From positions 121,938 to 185,937 of the forward strand of contig NZ_JACXBU010000010.1 in assembly GCF_014700075.1 (NCBI RefSeq): a stretch of DNA of 64,000 bases, read 5' to 3'. The notes under the pieces were generated by a model. The model made no database searches, was not told where the DNA came from, and was given only the letters and a program-made list of their open reading frames with translations. Shown here in pieces: positions 15,187 to 24,203 of the stretch. The DNA is from Pseudomonas sp. JM0905a. GTDB taxonomy: Bacteria; Pseudomonadota; Gammaproteobacteria; Pseudomonadales; Pseudomonadaceae. Each line of letters opens with the position of its first letter. The first letter of the stretch is position 1. A program made the position numbers and the translations under genes.

Positions 15187-16717
15187 CCGCGTGGGTATCC
15201 GGCGCGCCGGACGATTTCGGCGGCTTGCGCAACAGCAGCAGCAAGGGCAGGGAAGCGAGGGTGATGAACATCATCAGGCGGAAGTCCTGGAGGTACGCCA
15301 GGATCGACGCTTGGCGCGTCACTTCCAGGTTCAGCGCCACCAGCCCGGCGGAACTGGACAGGTCGACTGCGCCACTTTCGGTCGCCTGGGTCAGCGCCTG
15401 ATTGAACGGCGTTATGAAGTCGCTGAAGGCGGCGTGGTTGATCTGCGTGCGCTGGGCGAGGTAGCTGATCACCAGGGAGATGCCGATGCCGCTGCCGACG
15501 TTGCGCATCAGGCTGAACAGGGCGGTGCCTTCATTGCGGTAGCGCGGCGCCAGGGTGGAGAAGGTCAGGGTCGACAGCGGCACGAAGATCAACCCGAGGC
15601 CCAGGCCCTGGACCACGCCGCTGCGGACGATGGCGAAGCTGCTGACTTCATTGGTGAACAGCGTCATTTCCCACATCGACAGGGCGGTCAGTAGCAGTCC
15701 CAGGCCGATCATCCAGCGCGGGTCGACACGGGTGATCAGCCGGCCCACCAGCATCATCGCGACCATCGTGCCCACGCCGCGCGGGGCCATCAGGTAACCC
15801 ACATCGAGCACCGGGTAGCCCATCAGGTTCTGCATGAAGGGCGGTAGCAACGTCATGCTGGCGAACAGCATGATGCCCACCATGAAGATGAACAGCAGGC
15901 CGATGCTGAGGTTGCGGTCCTTGAACATGGCCGGGTCGATGAAGGGCTCGCGGTGGGTTAGCGCATGGATGATGAAGAGATAGAGGCCGAGGCCGGCGAG
16001 CACCGCTTCGATGAGGATTTCCGGGCTATGGAACCAGTCCTGGGATTCGCCCCGATCGAGCATCAGTTGCAGTGCGCCGATGGCCAGGGCGAGCAGGGAG
16101 AAGCCGAGCAGGTCGAAGCGGCGCTGCCGTTCGATGGGCGTTTCCTTGAGGAAGGCGGTCAGGCCGAACCAGGCGAGAACGCCGAACGGCAGGTTGATGT
16201 AGAACACCCAGCGCCAGTTGTAGTACTCGGTGAGCCAGCCGCCCAGGCTGGGGCCGAGGATGGGGCCGACCATCACGCCGACACCCCAGATGGCCATGGC
16301 CGAGCCGTGCTGTTCGGTGGGGTAGGTGTCCAGCAGCACCGCCTGGGAGAGGGGCACCAGGCTGGCGCCGAACACGCCCTGAAGCAGGCGGAACAGGACG
16401 ATCTGCTCCAGGCTCTGGGCCGCGCCGCAGAGCATGGAGGCAATGGTGAAGCCGACGATGGACCAGATGAACAGCCGCTTGCGCCCGAAGCGCGCGGCGA
16501 TGAAACCGGTCAGCGGCATGCAGATCGCCGCCGCGACGATGTAAGAGGTCAGCACCCAGCTGATCTGGTCCTGGGTGGTGCCCATGCTGCCCTGCATGTG
16601 TGGCAGGGCGACGTTGGCGATGGTGGTGTCCAGCGCCTGCATGATGGTCGCCAGCATCACCGAGAGGGTGATCAGCCAGCGGTGGTTGCCGGCGCTCCGG
16701 GCGGCTTTCGTGTTCAT
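15176..16717 (-). CDS. EmrB/QacA-type drug efflux permease (DHA2, 14 helices)
   Basis: A 513-residue MFS permease of the DHA2 group that pumps hydrophobic drugs by proton antiport. It carries the DHA2 motif LDTTIANVALPHMQGSMG in helix 1, ISWVLTSYIVAAAICMPLTGF, and the loop ARFGRKRLF. With the membrane-fusion protein encoded just upstream it would span to an outer membrane channel, which is not encoded here. It starts 5 bp after the EmrA-like gene in a MarR-EmrA-EmrB order. Confidence 0.9.
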   Translation of the reverse strand: MNTKAARSAGNHRWLITLSVMLATIMQALDTTIANVALPHMQGSMGTTQDQISWVLTSYIVAAAICMPLTGFIAARFGRKRLFIWSIVGFTIASMLCGAAQSLEQIVLFRLLQGVFGASLVPLSQAVLLDTYPTEQHGSAMAIWGVGVMVGPILGPSLGGWLTEYYNWRWVFYINLPFGVLAWFGLTAFLKETPIERQRRFDLLGFSLLALAIGALQLMLDRGESQDWFHSPEILIEAVLAGLGLYLFIIHALTHREPFIDPAMFKDRNLSIGLLFIFMVGIMLFASMTLLPPFMQNLMGYPVLDVGYLMAPRGVGTMVAMMLVGRLITRVDPRWMIGLGLLLTALSMWEMTLFTNEVSSFAIVRSGVVQGLGLGLIFVPLSTLTFSTLAPRYRNEGTALFSLMRNVGSGIGISLVISYLAQRTQINHAAFSDFITPFNQALTQATESGAVDLSSSAGLVALNLEVTRQASILAYLQDFRLMMFITLASLPLLLLLRKPPKSSGAPDTHAVMD

Positions 16718-16722
16718 GGCGA

Positions 16723-17796
16723 TCAGGGCAGCAGGCTGGCAAGGCTGCGGCGGTGGCCGGTATCGATTTCCACGACCGCGCTCAGACCGGCGCGCAGCGG
16801 AGGTAGCTTGGCGTCGGGTTGCAGGTGGATGCGCACCGGCACCCGCTGCGCCACTTTTACCCAGTTGCCGGTGGCGTTCTGCGCCGGCAGTACCGAGAAC
16901 TCGGAGCCGGTGGCCGGGCTCAGGCTTTGCACTTCGCCGTGCCAGAGGTTGTCCGGGTAGATGTCGAAGCGCACGTCTACCGCCTGGCCGGGCCGCACAT
17001 AGGTCAGGTCCTTCTCCGGGAAGTTGGCTTCCACCCAGAGGTTGTCGTCCACCACCAGGGTCATCGCGGTATTGCCAGCGCTGATGTACTGGCCGGGTTG
17101 CGGCACCTTGCTGATGCTGCCGGGCAGCGACGCGCGCACTTCGGAGCGCTGCAGGTCGAGCCGCGCCTGCTCCAGTTCGGCCTGGGCGCTGAGGTAGCTG
17201 GGATGGCGCTCGATGGGCAACTCGGGGCTGCCGCCGAGGTTCTCGGCGATGCGCTTGAGGTCGTGCTCGCGGGCATCGATCTCTTGCGCGGCGACCTGGG
17301 TCGCCTGGCGGGATTCGTCGAGGCGGGCAGGGGAGAGGTAACCCTTCTGTGCGAGATTGGCCTGGCGTTGCAGGTCCTTCTCGGCGAAGGCATGACGGGT
17401 GCGGGCCAGGGCCAGTTCGGAGGATTTCTCCAGGTAGTTGGCCTTGAGCGCTGCCAGGTCCGTGCGGACCTGGGCCAACCGCGCCTCGGCCCTGGCGACG
17501 GCAATGCGAAAGCTGGCCGGATCGATGCGGAACAGCACCTGGCCGGCTTCGACGCGGTCGTTCTCCCGTACCTGCACTTCGGTGATGGTGCCGGACACAT
17601 CGGCGCTGATCGGCACCTTGTCGGCCTTGGCGTAGGCGTTATCGGTTTCGACAAAACGACCGCCGTGGAGGTAGGCGAACAGGCCTAGCACCGCAGCCAG
17701 CAGCGGCACGCCACCCATCAGCAGCAGGCGCTTGAGGCGGGGGCTGGCGGTGGATTCCGTTGCCTGTTCCGGATCTATGACCGTATGGGTGTTCAT
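16723..17796 (-). CDS. EmrA/HlyD-type membrane-fusion protein
   Basis: A 357-residue periplasmic adaptor. There is one N-terminal membrane anchor (residues about 23-45, LLLMGGVPLLAAVLGLFAYL), then the EmrA start GRFVETDNAYAKADKVPISADVSG, a lipoyl half-domain, a long coiled-coil hairpin (about 95-215, rich in A, E, R and Q) and the beta-barrel (NLWVEANFPEKDLTYVRPGQ). It couples the EmrB-like permease to an outer membrane exit duct. It lies 19 bp after marR. Confidence 0.9.
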   Translation of the reverse strand: MNTHTVIDPEQATESTASPRLKRLLLMGGVPLLAAVLGLFAYLHGGRFVETDNAYAKADKVPISADVSGTITEVQVRENDRVEAGQVLFRIDPASFRIAVARAEARLAQVRTDLAALKANYLEKSSELALARTRHAFAEKDLQRQANLAQKGYLSPARLDESRQATQVAAQEIDAREHDLKRIAENLGGSPELPIERHPSYLSAQAELEQARLDLQRSEVRASLPGSISKVPQPGQYISAGNTAMTLVVDDNLWVEANFPEKDLTYVRPGQAVDVRFDIYPDNLWHGEVQSLSPATGSEFSVLPAQNATGNWVKVAQRVPVRIHLQPDAKLPPLRAGLSAVVEIDTGHRRSLASLLP

Positions 17797-17815
17797 GGCG
17801 CGGGTCCCGGGAAGT

Positions 17816-18244
17816 TCAGCGTGAGGAAAGGTTCGCGCGCATCTTGCGCAAGGCGTTGGTCAGGGCGGCTTCTTCTTCCTCGCTGATGCCCTGCAGGGCA
17901 TCAGCGAGCATGGCGGCACCGGCGGCGCGGATGTCCGCCAGCGCCAGGTCGGCCTGTGCACACAGATGGAGGCGGTAAGCGCGGCGGTCGTCCGGATCAG
18001 GACGACGTTCCACCAGCCCGGCCTGTTCCAACTGGTCCAGCAGTCGGGCGAGGGTAATGGGCTTGACCTCCAGCTGCTCGGCCAGTTCCACCTGACGGCA
18101 ACCTTCATTGCGCGCCACATGGGCCAGCGCGCGGGCCTGGCTGAGGGTCAGGCTGCTACCGGTGATCTGCCGCTCGAACGCGCGTCGCATCAGGCGGGAG
18201 GCGTCAGCAAGGAGGAAGCCGAGGCTCTCTTCAAGGATGGCCAT
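17816..18244 (-). CDS. MarR-family repressor of the efflux operon
   Basis: A 142-residue winged-helix protein: LTLSQARALAHVARNEGCRQVELAEQLEVKPITLARLLDQLEQAGLVERRPDPDDRR matches the MarR DNA-binding domain with its D-x-R wing. It is the first gene of the operon with the EmrA- and EmrB-like genes, and a near-perfect 11-bp inverted repeat lies 13 bp before its start. Autorepression released by a phenolic or drug-like ligand is the usual arrangement. Confidence 0.92.
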   Translation of the reverse strand: MAILEESLGFLLADASRLMRRAFERQITGSSLTLSQARALAHVARNEGCRQVELAEQLEVKPITLARLLDQLEQAGLVERRPDPDDRRAYRLHLCAQADLALADIRAAGAAMLADALQGISEEEEAALTNALRKMRANLSSR

Positions 18245-18256
18245 GGTGTGGGGTCC

Positions 18257-18281
18257 ATATAATAAGCGTTGCTTACTATAT
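18257..18281. promoter_or_regulatory. Inverted repeat, probable MarR operator
   Basis: ATATAATAAGC (18257-18267) and GCTTACTATAT (18271-18281) are 11-bp arms matching at 10 positions around a 3-bp spacer. The site is AT-rich in a GC-rich region and covers the probable -10 of marR. Confidence 0.7.
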
Positions 18282-18320
18282 GAGCGTGACTAACCAGTCG
18301 TCAAAGCTGGATGAATGGCC

Positions 18321-18510
18321 TGTAGGGGCGAATTCATTCGCCAAGGGCGGGGCAACTGCCCCAGTCCGGGTTGCGGGGCGAACCTTCGGTCCGCATAGCG
18401 ATTGAAATCGCCCCCACAGAGATGGGGCCCGGCCAATGGTTGAAACGACACGCGGGCTGCTGCTTTTCCTGTGGGGGCGAATTCATTCGCGAAGGGCAGC
18501 GCAGCTGCCC
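18321..18510. repeat. Extragenic palindromic elements, one full and one half
   Basis: The full element spans 18321-18418 (TGTAGGGGCGAATTCATTCGCC … GCGATTGAAATCGCCCCCACA). A half element follows at 18470-18510 (TGTGGGGGCGAATTCATTCGC then GGCAGCGCAGCTGCC). They lie just after the truncated-hemoglobin stop on its transcript strand. Confidence 0.8.
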
Positions 18511-18527
18511 CGACAGGTTGTTGGCCC

Positions 18528-18947
18528 TTACCCGTGCCGAGCCCGGCTGGCCTGCACCACGCGATGGGCTGGAACCCGCAGCTGCGCCAGCAAGTACTCG
18601 GCGAACGCCGGCGAGAAGGGTTGCAGGGCGATGGCGCGTTCCATGCACCCCAGCCAGGCGCCGCTGAGGGTTTCGTCGATGGGCCATTGGGCGTGGAAGG
18701 AGGGAATGGCGATGGAGCCGTACTTCTCGCTGAACAGCTTCGGCCCGCCCAGCCAGCCACTGAGGAAGCAGGCCAGCTTGTCGCGGGACTGTTCCAGGCT
18801 TTCCGGATGGATGCGACGCAGGTCGGCGGCTTCGGGCAGTTCGTCCATCAGCCGGTAGAAGTCGTCCACCAGGCGGCGCAGGCCGTCAATGCCGCCGGCG
18901 GCCTGGTAGGAAGCGTCGCCAATGCCGAAGGGTGGTTGAGTGCTCAT
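18528..18947 (-). CDS. Group II-like truncated hemoglobin
   Basis: A 139-residue heme protein of the 2-on-2 globin fold. Typical pieces are GGIDGLRRLVDDFYRLMDELPEA, LRRIHPESLEQSRDKLACFLSGWLGGP and WLGCMERAI. The proximal His is in PSFHAQWPID; the usual R-x-R-H of many group II members is replaced by P-S-F-H. Likely roles are oxygen or NO handling. The start at 18947 gives a standard N-terminus; a longer frame overlaps the PhoD gene. It follows that gene by 31 bp and is probably co-transcribed. Confidence 0.85.
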   Translation of the reverse strand: MSTQPPFGIGDASYQAAGGIDGLRRLVDDFYRLMDELPEAADLRRIHPESLEQSRDKLACFLSGWLGGPKLFSEKYGSIAIPSFHAQWPIDETLSGAWLGCMERAIALQPFSPAFAEYLLAQLRVPAHRVVQASRARHG

Positions 18948-18978
18948 GGGCGGGCTCTTGCGGGAATTGGGGCCGGCA

Positions 18979-20922
18979 TCATAGCTGCCTGGCCACGGGA
19001 TGTCCGGCCGGTTGGTCGTCCCGTTCTTCGAGAAACTCGGTCGGTTCCGAGCCATCGGCGTTGAGCTGGAAGATGCGCGACGGCCGCCCTTGGGAATCGA
19101 AGAACACCTGGCCGAGGCCGGCGGAATTCCAAAGGCGTTCACCGGCCTTGCTGTGTTCCGGCGTGCGCGGCATCACCTTCATCGGGCGTCGTTTGGTGAA
19201 CCAGTTCAGCGGGGATCGCGGTGAGTAGAGCCAGCGGTTCAGGCGGTCGAACACATCCAGCAGGCGCCGGGGGAATTCGTTCTTGATGCCGCTGCTGGTG
19301 ATCTGCCAGATCTTCGGCCCCTGTTGGCGGTGACGAATCAGCACCTCATAGACGAAGGAGTAATGCACGTCGCCGGAGAGGATCACGTAGGAGCCCGGCG
19401 TGCGTGAGTGGCGGAAGATGTTGAGAATTACCTGGGCCGCACCGCGGTGGGCCATCCAGTTTTCCGCATCCACCAGCAGCGGATGGCCGAAGGCGCTGAA
19501 CACCCGCTGTACGGTTTCGATCAGCTTGACCCCGAACACCGGTGCCGGGGAAACGATGATGGCCGAGGGATGGTCCAGCAGCTCCTGTTGCAGCTCGCTC
19601 AGTGCCTCCCAGTCCAGCAGCCCGGAGGGGCGCTTGAGGTCGATCTCGCTGCGCCAGCGACGGGTACGGGTGTCCAGCACCACCAATGCCGGGGTGGTGG
19701 GCAGCACGTATTGCCAGCGGTTGAAGGCGATCAGGCGGTCGATCAGCCGGTCCAGGGCAGGGCTGTCGAGATGGTTGTCATCGGCCGTGCTGGCGGCGAG
19801 CGCCTCGGCCTGCGCCAGCACGTCGGTGAAGGCATCGGGGTCGTTGCCCCAGCCCTGGCAGAGCATGTAGGCGAGCAGGGCGTTGCCGATGATGCGCTTG
19901 GAGAACGGATGGCCATAGGCGGTCAGCTCCCACTGGGCGGAGAGGTTCCAGTCATCGGTGATGTCATGGTCATCGAAGATCATCAGCGTCGGCAGGTGAG
20001 CGAATACCCGCGCCGCCCCCGGCAGTCCCTCACGAAAGCCCTGCAGGCGCGTTTCTTCGAGGCGATAGCGCTCGGTTTCCTTCGGTGCCAACGGCGGCAT
20101 TTGCGGCGCCACCAGTGTCCAGGGCACCGGTGACCAGACCAGCAGGTACATGGCTATGACCTCGGCCAGGGTCACCAGGTGGTTCTCCGCATTGCTGCTG
20201 GTGAAGATGGGTTTGCGTGCACCACCGAAGAAGCGCTCGCGCAGGGTTTCGTTGCTTTCCAGCGCGGGCAGCAGGTCAGCCCGGCGGTAGTAGCCGGCCG
20301 GGTGCGCATACAGCCCGGCGCTGTCGCTCACCACGGCGCCTTCCAGGCGCTCGTCGAACAGGCCGATTCGGGCGATCAACTGGTGGATGGCCCGCAGCAT
20401 GGGCCCGGCCACGTCATCGGCGTAGACCTGGTCACCGCTCAACATCAGCAGTGCCGGCCGCTGTTCCGGCGAGGGGTTGGCGGCCAGCAGGCGGTCGGCG
20501 CAGAGCAGGCCATCGTTGGCCGGATAGTGAGGTTTCCGGCAGGAACCGTGGAGCATCTGATCGATGCGTGAGCGCACGACAAAGCTGGGGCACGTGGCAT
20601 GCGCGTGGATCAGGTGCGGTGCCCACTGGGCAATACCTTCGCCGTCGATCAACAGGTCATAGTCGATCTGCTGATCGAGGGGGAGGGAGGTTTTCAGGCG
20701 CAGGTCGACCAGGTGCAGGAAGGCATGGCGGCCGAGGGGGATTACCCGGCAGCTGTCCTCACCCAGGGAATAATCGATGCCACCCTCCAGCGACAGCCGC
20801 AGCACCGGCGACAGCCTTCGCGAACCCACCAGCCAGAACACCAGGCGGCGGGATTCGATGCGGCGCAGCATGGGGCCGGCAAGAACTACGGGAAGGGTTT
20901 CCTGGGGAGCGGCAACGGACAT
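18979..20922 (-). CDS. PhoD-like metallophosphatase
   Basis: A 647-residue protein with the PhoD metallophosphoesterase core: LMLSGDQVYADD (residues 163-170), a central FDDHDITDDWN, and LSGDVHYSFVYEV near the C-terminus, supplying the metal ligands. The N-terminal ~120 residues form the beta-rich domain common in large Pseudomonas homologues. There is no Sec or Tat signal, unlike secreted PhoD, so it may be cytoplasmic. The substrate is unknown. It is divergent from the iorA-like gene and lies upstream of the truncated hemoglobin gene. Confidence 0.8.
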   Translation of the reverse strand: MSVAAPQETLPVVLAGPMLRRIESRRLVFWLVGSRRLSPVLRLSLEGGIDYSLGEDSCRVIPLGRHAFLHLVDLRLKTSLPLDQQIDYDLLIDGEGIAQWAPHLIHAHATCPSFVVRSRIDQMLHGSCRKPHYPANDGLLCADRLLAANPSPEQRPALLMLSGDQVYADDVAGPMLRAIHQLIARIGLFDERLEGAVVSDSAGLYAHPAGYYRRADLLPALESNETLRERFFGGARKPIFTSSNAENHLVTLAEVIAMYLLVWSPVPWTLVAPQMPPLAPKETERYRLEETRLQGFREGLPGAARVFAHLPTLMIFDDHDITDDWNLSAQWELTAYGHPFSKRIIGNALLAYMLCQGWGNDPDAFTDVLAQAEALAASTADDNHLDSPALDRLIDRLIAFNRWQYVLPTTPALVVLDTRTRRWRSEIDLKRPSGLLDWEALSELQQELLDHPSAIIVSPAPVFGVKLIETVQRVFSAFGHPLLVDAENWMAHRGAAQVILNIFRHSRTPGSYVILSGDVHYSFVYEVLIRHRQQGPKIWQITSSGIKNEFPRRLLDVFDRLNRWLYSPRSPLNWFTKRRPMKVMPRTPEHSKAGERLWNSAGLGQVFFDSQGRPSRIFQLNADGSEPTEFLEERDDQPAGHPVARQL

Positions 20923-21137
20923 CGGGACAACAGGCCTGTGCGAATGAGCGCAACAGGATAACGCGAGCGGTACGCCGGCTCCGTAACCGCTTGAAAAAAA
21001 CTCAGCCGAGTGGTGCGTTTAAATCGATTGGCAGACTGCGTCGGAGGCTTCTAGCATCCATTGTCTGACCCTGCGCTGGCACCTTGGAGCCGCCGGCCGC
21101 CCAGCCCTGATGGAACGGCCTGCCCACGGAGGCAACC

Positions 21138-21215
21138 ATGCTTCAGGTTCTGCTCGATGGCGCCACCCCATTCTTACCAGGCACACCTGCCGAAGCCCAT
21201 TCAGGCTCGCCCTGA
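21138..21215 (+). CDS. Possible 25-residue leader peptide
   Basis: GGAGGCAACC immediately precedes an ATG that opens MLQVLLDGATPFLPGTPAEA and five more residues before TGA. The ribosome-binding site is better than that of most genes here. It lies inside the long iorAB-like leader and ahead of two hairpins, an arrangement seen in attenuation or translational coupling. No similarity is recognised; expression is unproven. Confidence 0.35.
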   Translation: MLQVLLDGATPFLPGTPAEAHSGSP

Positions 21216-21240
21216 TTCATTCCTTTAGCTGCCTTTGATT

Positions 21241-21291
21241 CCGGGGCTGCCGTATCGCCCCGGCCAACCGTGAAGCGCCCGCGTTGGCGGG
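21241..21291 (+). other. Two leader hairpins before the iorA-like gene
   Basis: CCGGGGC (21241-21247) pairs with GCCCCGG (21257-21263). CCCGC (21278-21282) pairs with GCGGG (21287-21291) and is followed by TTTCTGTCC, a weak terminator look. They may serve attenuation, or be incidental in GC-rich DNA. Confidence 0.35.
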
Positions 21292-21324
21292 TTTCTGTCC
21301 TGATGAAATCATCCGGGAGGCGAT

Positions 21325-21807
21325 ATGGCTCTCACTCTGAAGATCAATGGCGCCGAGCACAGCGTCGATGTGGATCCCGACACGCCGTTGCTCTGGGTAT
21401 TGCGCGACGTGCTGGGGATGACCGGAACCAAGTTCGGTTGCGGCATGGCCCTGTGCGGCGCCTGTACCGTGCACATGAATGGCGCTGCCGTGCGCTCCTG
21501 CGTGATGCCGGTGAGTAGCATGGTCGGTGCGGAAATCACCACCATCGAAGGCATTGGCGATACCGACGTCGGCAAGCGTGTGCAGGAGGCCTGGCTGGCC
21601 AAGGAAGTGGTGCAGTGCGGCTACTGTCAGTCAGGGCAGATCATGTCGGCCAGCGCGCTGTTGGCCAGCAATGGAAACCCCAGCGATGCGGAAATCGACG
21701 GCGCCATGTCCGGCAATATCTGCCGCTGCGGCACCTACCTGCGCATCCGTGAAGCCATCAAGGTGGCGGCCCAGGCACAGTCGGCCAAGGTGGAGGGCGC
21801 AGCATGA
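21325..21807 (+). CDS. iorA: [2Fe-2S] subunit of an isoquinoline 1-oxidoreductase-like molybdoenzyme
   Basis: A 160-residue electron-transfer subunit. The N-terminal plant-type [2Fe-2S] cluster is in [18 protein letters not shown] and the C-terminal helical [2Fe-2S] domain in [10 protein letters not shown] and [12 protein letters not shown]. Such subunits pass electrons from the molybdenum subunit encoded next, with which it overlaps by ATGA. The start follows GGGAGGCGAT. Two-subunit enzymes of this type (IorAB and related aldehyde or N-heterocycle dehydrogenases) lack an FAD subunit and use cytochrome c or quinone. The symbol indicates the family; the substrate is unproven. Confidence 0.88.
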   Translation: MALTLKINGAEHSVDVDPDTPLLWVLRDVLGMTGTKFGCGMALCGACTVHMNGAAVRSCVMPVSSMVGAEITTIEGIGDTDVGKRVQEAWLAKEVVQCGYCQSGQIMSASALLASNGNPSDAEIDGAMSGNICRCGTYLRIREAIKVAAQAQSAKVEGAA

Positions 21808-23972
21808 ACGACATGACTTCCTTCGCCGGTCCCGGCTTCAGCCGCCGAGGCTTCCTCAAGGCTGGCGCTGCGGTGGGCGGTGGCCTGCTGATCAGCTTCG
21901 CTCTGCCGGGCGTGATGGGCGATGCCCAGGCCGCCGAGGGCGAGTTCAGCCCCAACGCGTACATTCGTATCGACCGTAGCGGCAAGGTGTTCCTGATCAT
22001 CCAGCCGGTGGAAATGGGCCAGGCCACCTACACCTCCATGCCGGCGCTGATCGCCGAGGAACTGGAAGTCTCACTCGACCAGGTGGTGATCGAGCACGCT
22101 CCAGCCGACGACAAGCGCTACGCCAATCCCATGCTGGGCTTCCAGGTGACTGGCGGCTCGACGTCGGTGCCCGCCAACTGGATACCCCTGCGCCAGGCCG
22201 GCGCCACCGCGCGCACCCTGCTGGTGACGGCAGCCGCGCAACAGTGGTCGGTGCCGGTGGAAAGCTGCAAGGCCGAGAACGGCGCCGTGCTGCACACGGA
22301 TAGCGGTCGCAAGCTCGGTTACGGCGAACTGGTGGATGCCGCTTCCAAGCTGCCCGCGCCGGGCGAGGTGGAGCTGAAAGACCCGTCCCGGTTCAAGCTG
22401 ATCGGCACCCCGGCCAAACGCACCGATGGCCCCGACAAGGTACGGGGCAAGGCCATGTTTGGCATCGATGCCCGCCCGGAGGGTGTGAAGGTTGCCGCTA
22501 TCACCATCTGCCCGGTCATCGGCGGCACCCTGGCCGAGGTGGACGAGGCGCCGGCCATGGCGGTAAAGGGCGTGCACAAGGTAGTGCGCACCCAGGATGC
22601 GGTGGCGGTGATCGCTGATCATATGGGGGCTGCGCGCAAGGGCCTGGCGGCGCTGCAGATCAAGTGGAACGAGGGAGAGAATGCCAAGGTCTCCAGCGCC
22701 GATATGCTGAAGAATATCCAGGAGGCGTCGAAGGGTGAGGGCGTGCAGTCCCGCGCGGAGGGCGATGTTCCGGCTGCCATGGCCAAGGCGACGAAGAAGG
22801 TCGAGGTGACCTATCAGGTGCCCTTCCTGGCCCATGCCTGCATGGAACCTGTCAACTGCACCGCCCATGTACGCAAGGACGGCTGCGACCTCTGGGTCGG
22901 CATCCAGGTACCGTCGCGGGCCAAGACCCTTGCCGCCGAGCTCACCGGACTGCCGGAAGACAAGGTGGTGGTACACAACCAGCTGCTCGGCGGTGGCTTT
23001 GGCCGGCGCCTGGAGACGGACTTTGTCGGCCATGCGGTGGAAGTGGCCAAGCAGGTGGATTATCCGGTGAAGGTCATCTATTCCCGCGAGGAGGACACCC
23101 GCCACAGCACCCTGCGGCCGTTCCACTATAACCACCTGTCTGCTGGCCTGGATGAACAGGGGCGGCCCACCGCCTGGACCCACAAGGTCACCGGCGGGTC
23201 CATCATCGCGCGCTGGGCGCCGAACCGATTCATGAACGGGATCGACGGCGACGCCGTGCGCGATGCCTGCGGGCCCTACGCCTTCCCCAACCTTGCGGTG
23301 CACTACGTGCGCCACGAACCGCCAAAGGGCATCACCCCGGCTTTCTGGCGGGGGGTTGGTCATACGCAGAACGCCTTCATGGTGGAGGGCTTTATGGACG
23401 AGCTGGCGGCCATGAACAAGGTCGATCCCTTCACCTACCGCGCGCCGCTGCTGGAAAAACACCCCCGCGCGCTGAAGGTGTTGGAAACCCTGCGGGAGAA
23501 ATCCGGCTGGGACTCGCCACTGCCAGCCGGGCAGGGTCGCGGCCTGGCGCTGACGTACTGCTTCGGCACCTACGCGGCGCAGGTGGCGGAAGTCAGCGTG
23601 GATGCCAGTGGTGCGGTGAAGGTGAACAAGGTCACCTGCGTGGTGGACTGCGGTATTCCCATCAACCCGGACTCGGTGGTGGCGCAGATGCAGGGCGGCA
23701 CCATCTTCGGTCTCACGGCGACGCTGTTCGGCAACATCACCTTCAAGGACGGCCGGGTGGAACAGGCCAACTTCGACAGCTATCGGTTGCTGCGCCTGAA
23801 CGAGGTGCCGCCCATCGAGACCCACATCATCAACAGCGGCGAATCCCCCGGCGGCCTTGGCGAAGTGTCCACCGTGGTCATCGCCCCGGCCGTGGTCAAC
23901 GCTATCTTCGCCGCCACCGGCAAGCGCCTGCGCAGCCTGCCGGTCGATTCGACTCAGCTCAAGCAAGCCTGA
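21804..23972 (+). CDS. iorB: Molybdenum-cofactor subunit of an isoquinoline 1-oxidoreductase-like enzyme
   Basis: A 722-residue xanthine-dehydrogenase-family subunit. The N-terminus has a Tat signal (SRRGFLKAG at 13-21, then a hydrophobic stretch to AQA), so the folded complex is exported to the periplasm. Cofactor and substrate segments include [33 protein letters not shown] and, at the C-terminus, [18 protein letters not shown] with the catalytic Glu. It acts as an aldehyde or N-heterocycle hydroxylase. It is coupled to the iorA-like gene, under the shared LysR-type promoter. The true substrate may be an aldehyde of the regulon's pathway. Confidence 0.88.
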   Translation: MNDMTSFAGPGFSRRGFLKAGAAVGGGLLISFALPGVMGDAQAAEGEFSPNAYIRIDRSGKVFLIIQPVEMGQATYTSMPALIAEELEVSLDQVVIEHAPADDKRYANPMLGFQVTGGSTSVPANWIPLRQAGATARTLLVTAAAQQWSVPVESCKAENGAVLHTDSGRKLGYGELVDAASKLPAPGEVELKDPSRFKLIGTPAKRTDGPDKVRGKAMFGIDARPEGVKVAAITICPVIGGTLAEVDEAPAMAVKGVHKVVRTQDAVAVIADHMGAARKGLAALQIKWNEGENAKVSSADMLKNIQEASKGEGVQSRAEGDVPAAMAKATKKVEVTYQVPFLAHACMEPVNCTAHVRKDGCDLWVGIQVPSRAKTLAAELTGLPEDKVVVHNQLLGGGFGRRLETDFVGHAVEVAKQVDYPVKVIYSREEDTRHSTLRPFHYNHLSAGLDEQGRPTAWTHKVTGGSIIARWAPNRFMNGIDGDAVRDACGPYAFPNLAVHYVRHEPPKGITPAFWRGVGHTQNAFMVEGFMDELAAMNKVDPFTYRAPLLEKHPRALKVLETLREKSGWDSPLPAGQGRGLALTYCFGTYAAQVAEVSVDASGAVKVNKVTCVVDCGIPINPDSVVAQMQGGTIFGLTATLFGNITFKDGRVEQANFDSYRLLRLNEVPPIETHIINSGESPGGLGEVSTVVIAPAVVNAIFAATGKRLRSLPVDSTQLKQA

Positions 23973-23986
23973 CGAACCCTTCATCA

Positions 23987-24012
23987 GCCCCTCTCCCAGC
24001 GCGGAGAGGGGC
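23987..24012 (+). terminator. Hairpin terminator after the iorB-like gene
   Basis: A 10-bp perfect stem (GCCCCTCTCC / GGAGAGGGGC) around a 6-nt loop lies 14 bp after the stop and is followed by TCCTCCTTAATT. It separates the iorAB-like operon from the next promoter. Confidence 0.7.
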
Positions 24013-24087
24013 TCCTCCTTAATTCCCGATGCTCCATTGCTGCTCTTGGTGTCCGTGACATTCCGGCGGGAAAGGCACGGCTTACGT

Positions 24088-24154
24088 TTGCAAAAAACTC
24101 AATCGTAGGCGGTCTTTATATCGTTTGTCGGGCTCCCACTCGATGTCGACCATA
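24088..24154 (+). promoter_or_regulatory. LysR-type operator and promoter of the CoA operon
   Basis: The dyad TTGCA-N5-CTCAA is at 24088-24102. TTGTCG (24125-24130) lies at the same distance from the dyad as the -35 of the iorA-like and oprD promoters, and the 11-base ATCGTTTGTCG is shared exactly with oprD. The -10 (near ACCATAGC, 24149-24156) is weaker than in the others. Confidence 0.65.
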
Positions 24155-24203
24155 GCCCCTGTCCAGAGCCGTCTTACTCGGCTGAAAACAACAGGAGGTC
24201 GAC

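Larger units (their letters stand above)
20923..21324 (+). promoter_or_regulatory. Promoter and long leader of the iorAB-like operon
   Basis: The LysR dyad TTGAA-N5-CTCAG lies at 20991-21005, a -35 TTGGCA at 21028-21033, an 18-bp spacer and a -10 TAGCAT at 21052-21057. Transcription would start near 21064, leaving a leader of about 260 nt. The leader holds a short ORF with a strong ribosome-binding site (21138-21215) and two hairpins (21241-21263; 21278-21291, the latter followed by TTTCTGTCC). Confidence 0.65.

Noticed and set aside
20923..21324. Molybdenum-cofactor riboswitch before the molybdoenzyme genes
   Set aside because: The leader has two simple hairpins but I could not find the conserved multi-stem Moco core; known examples precede cofactor-synthesis or transport genes.
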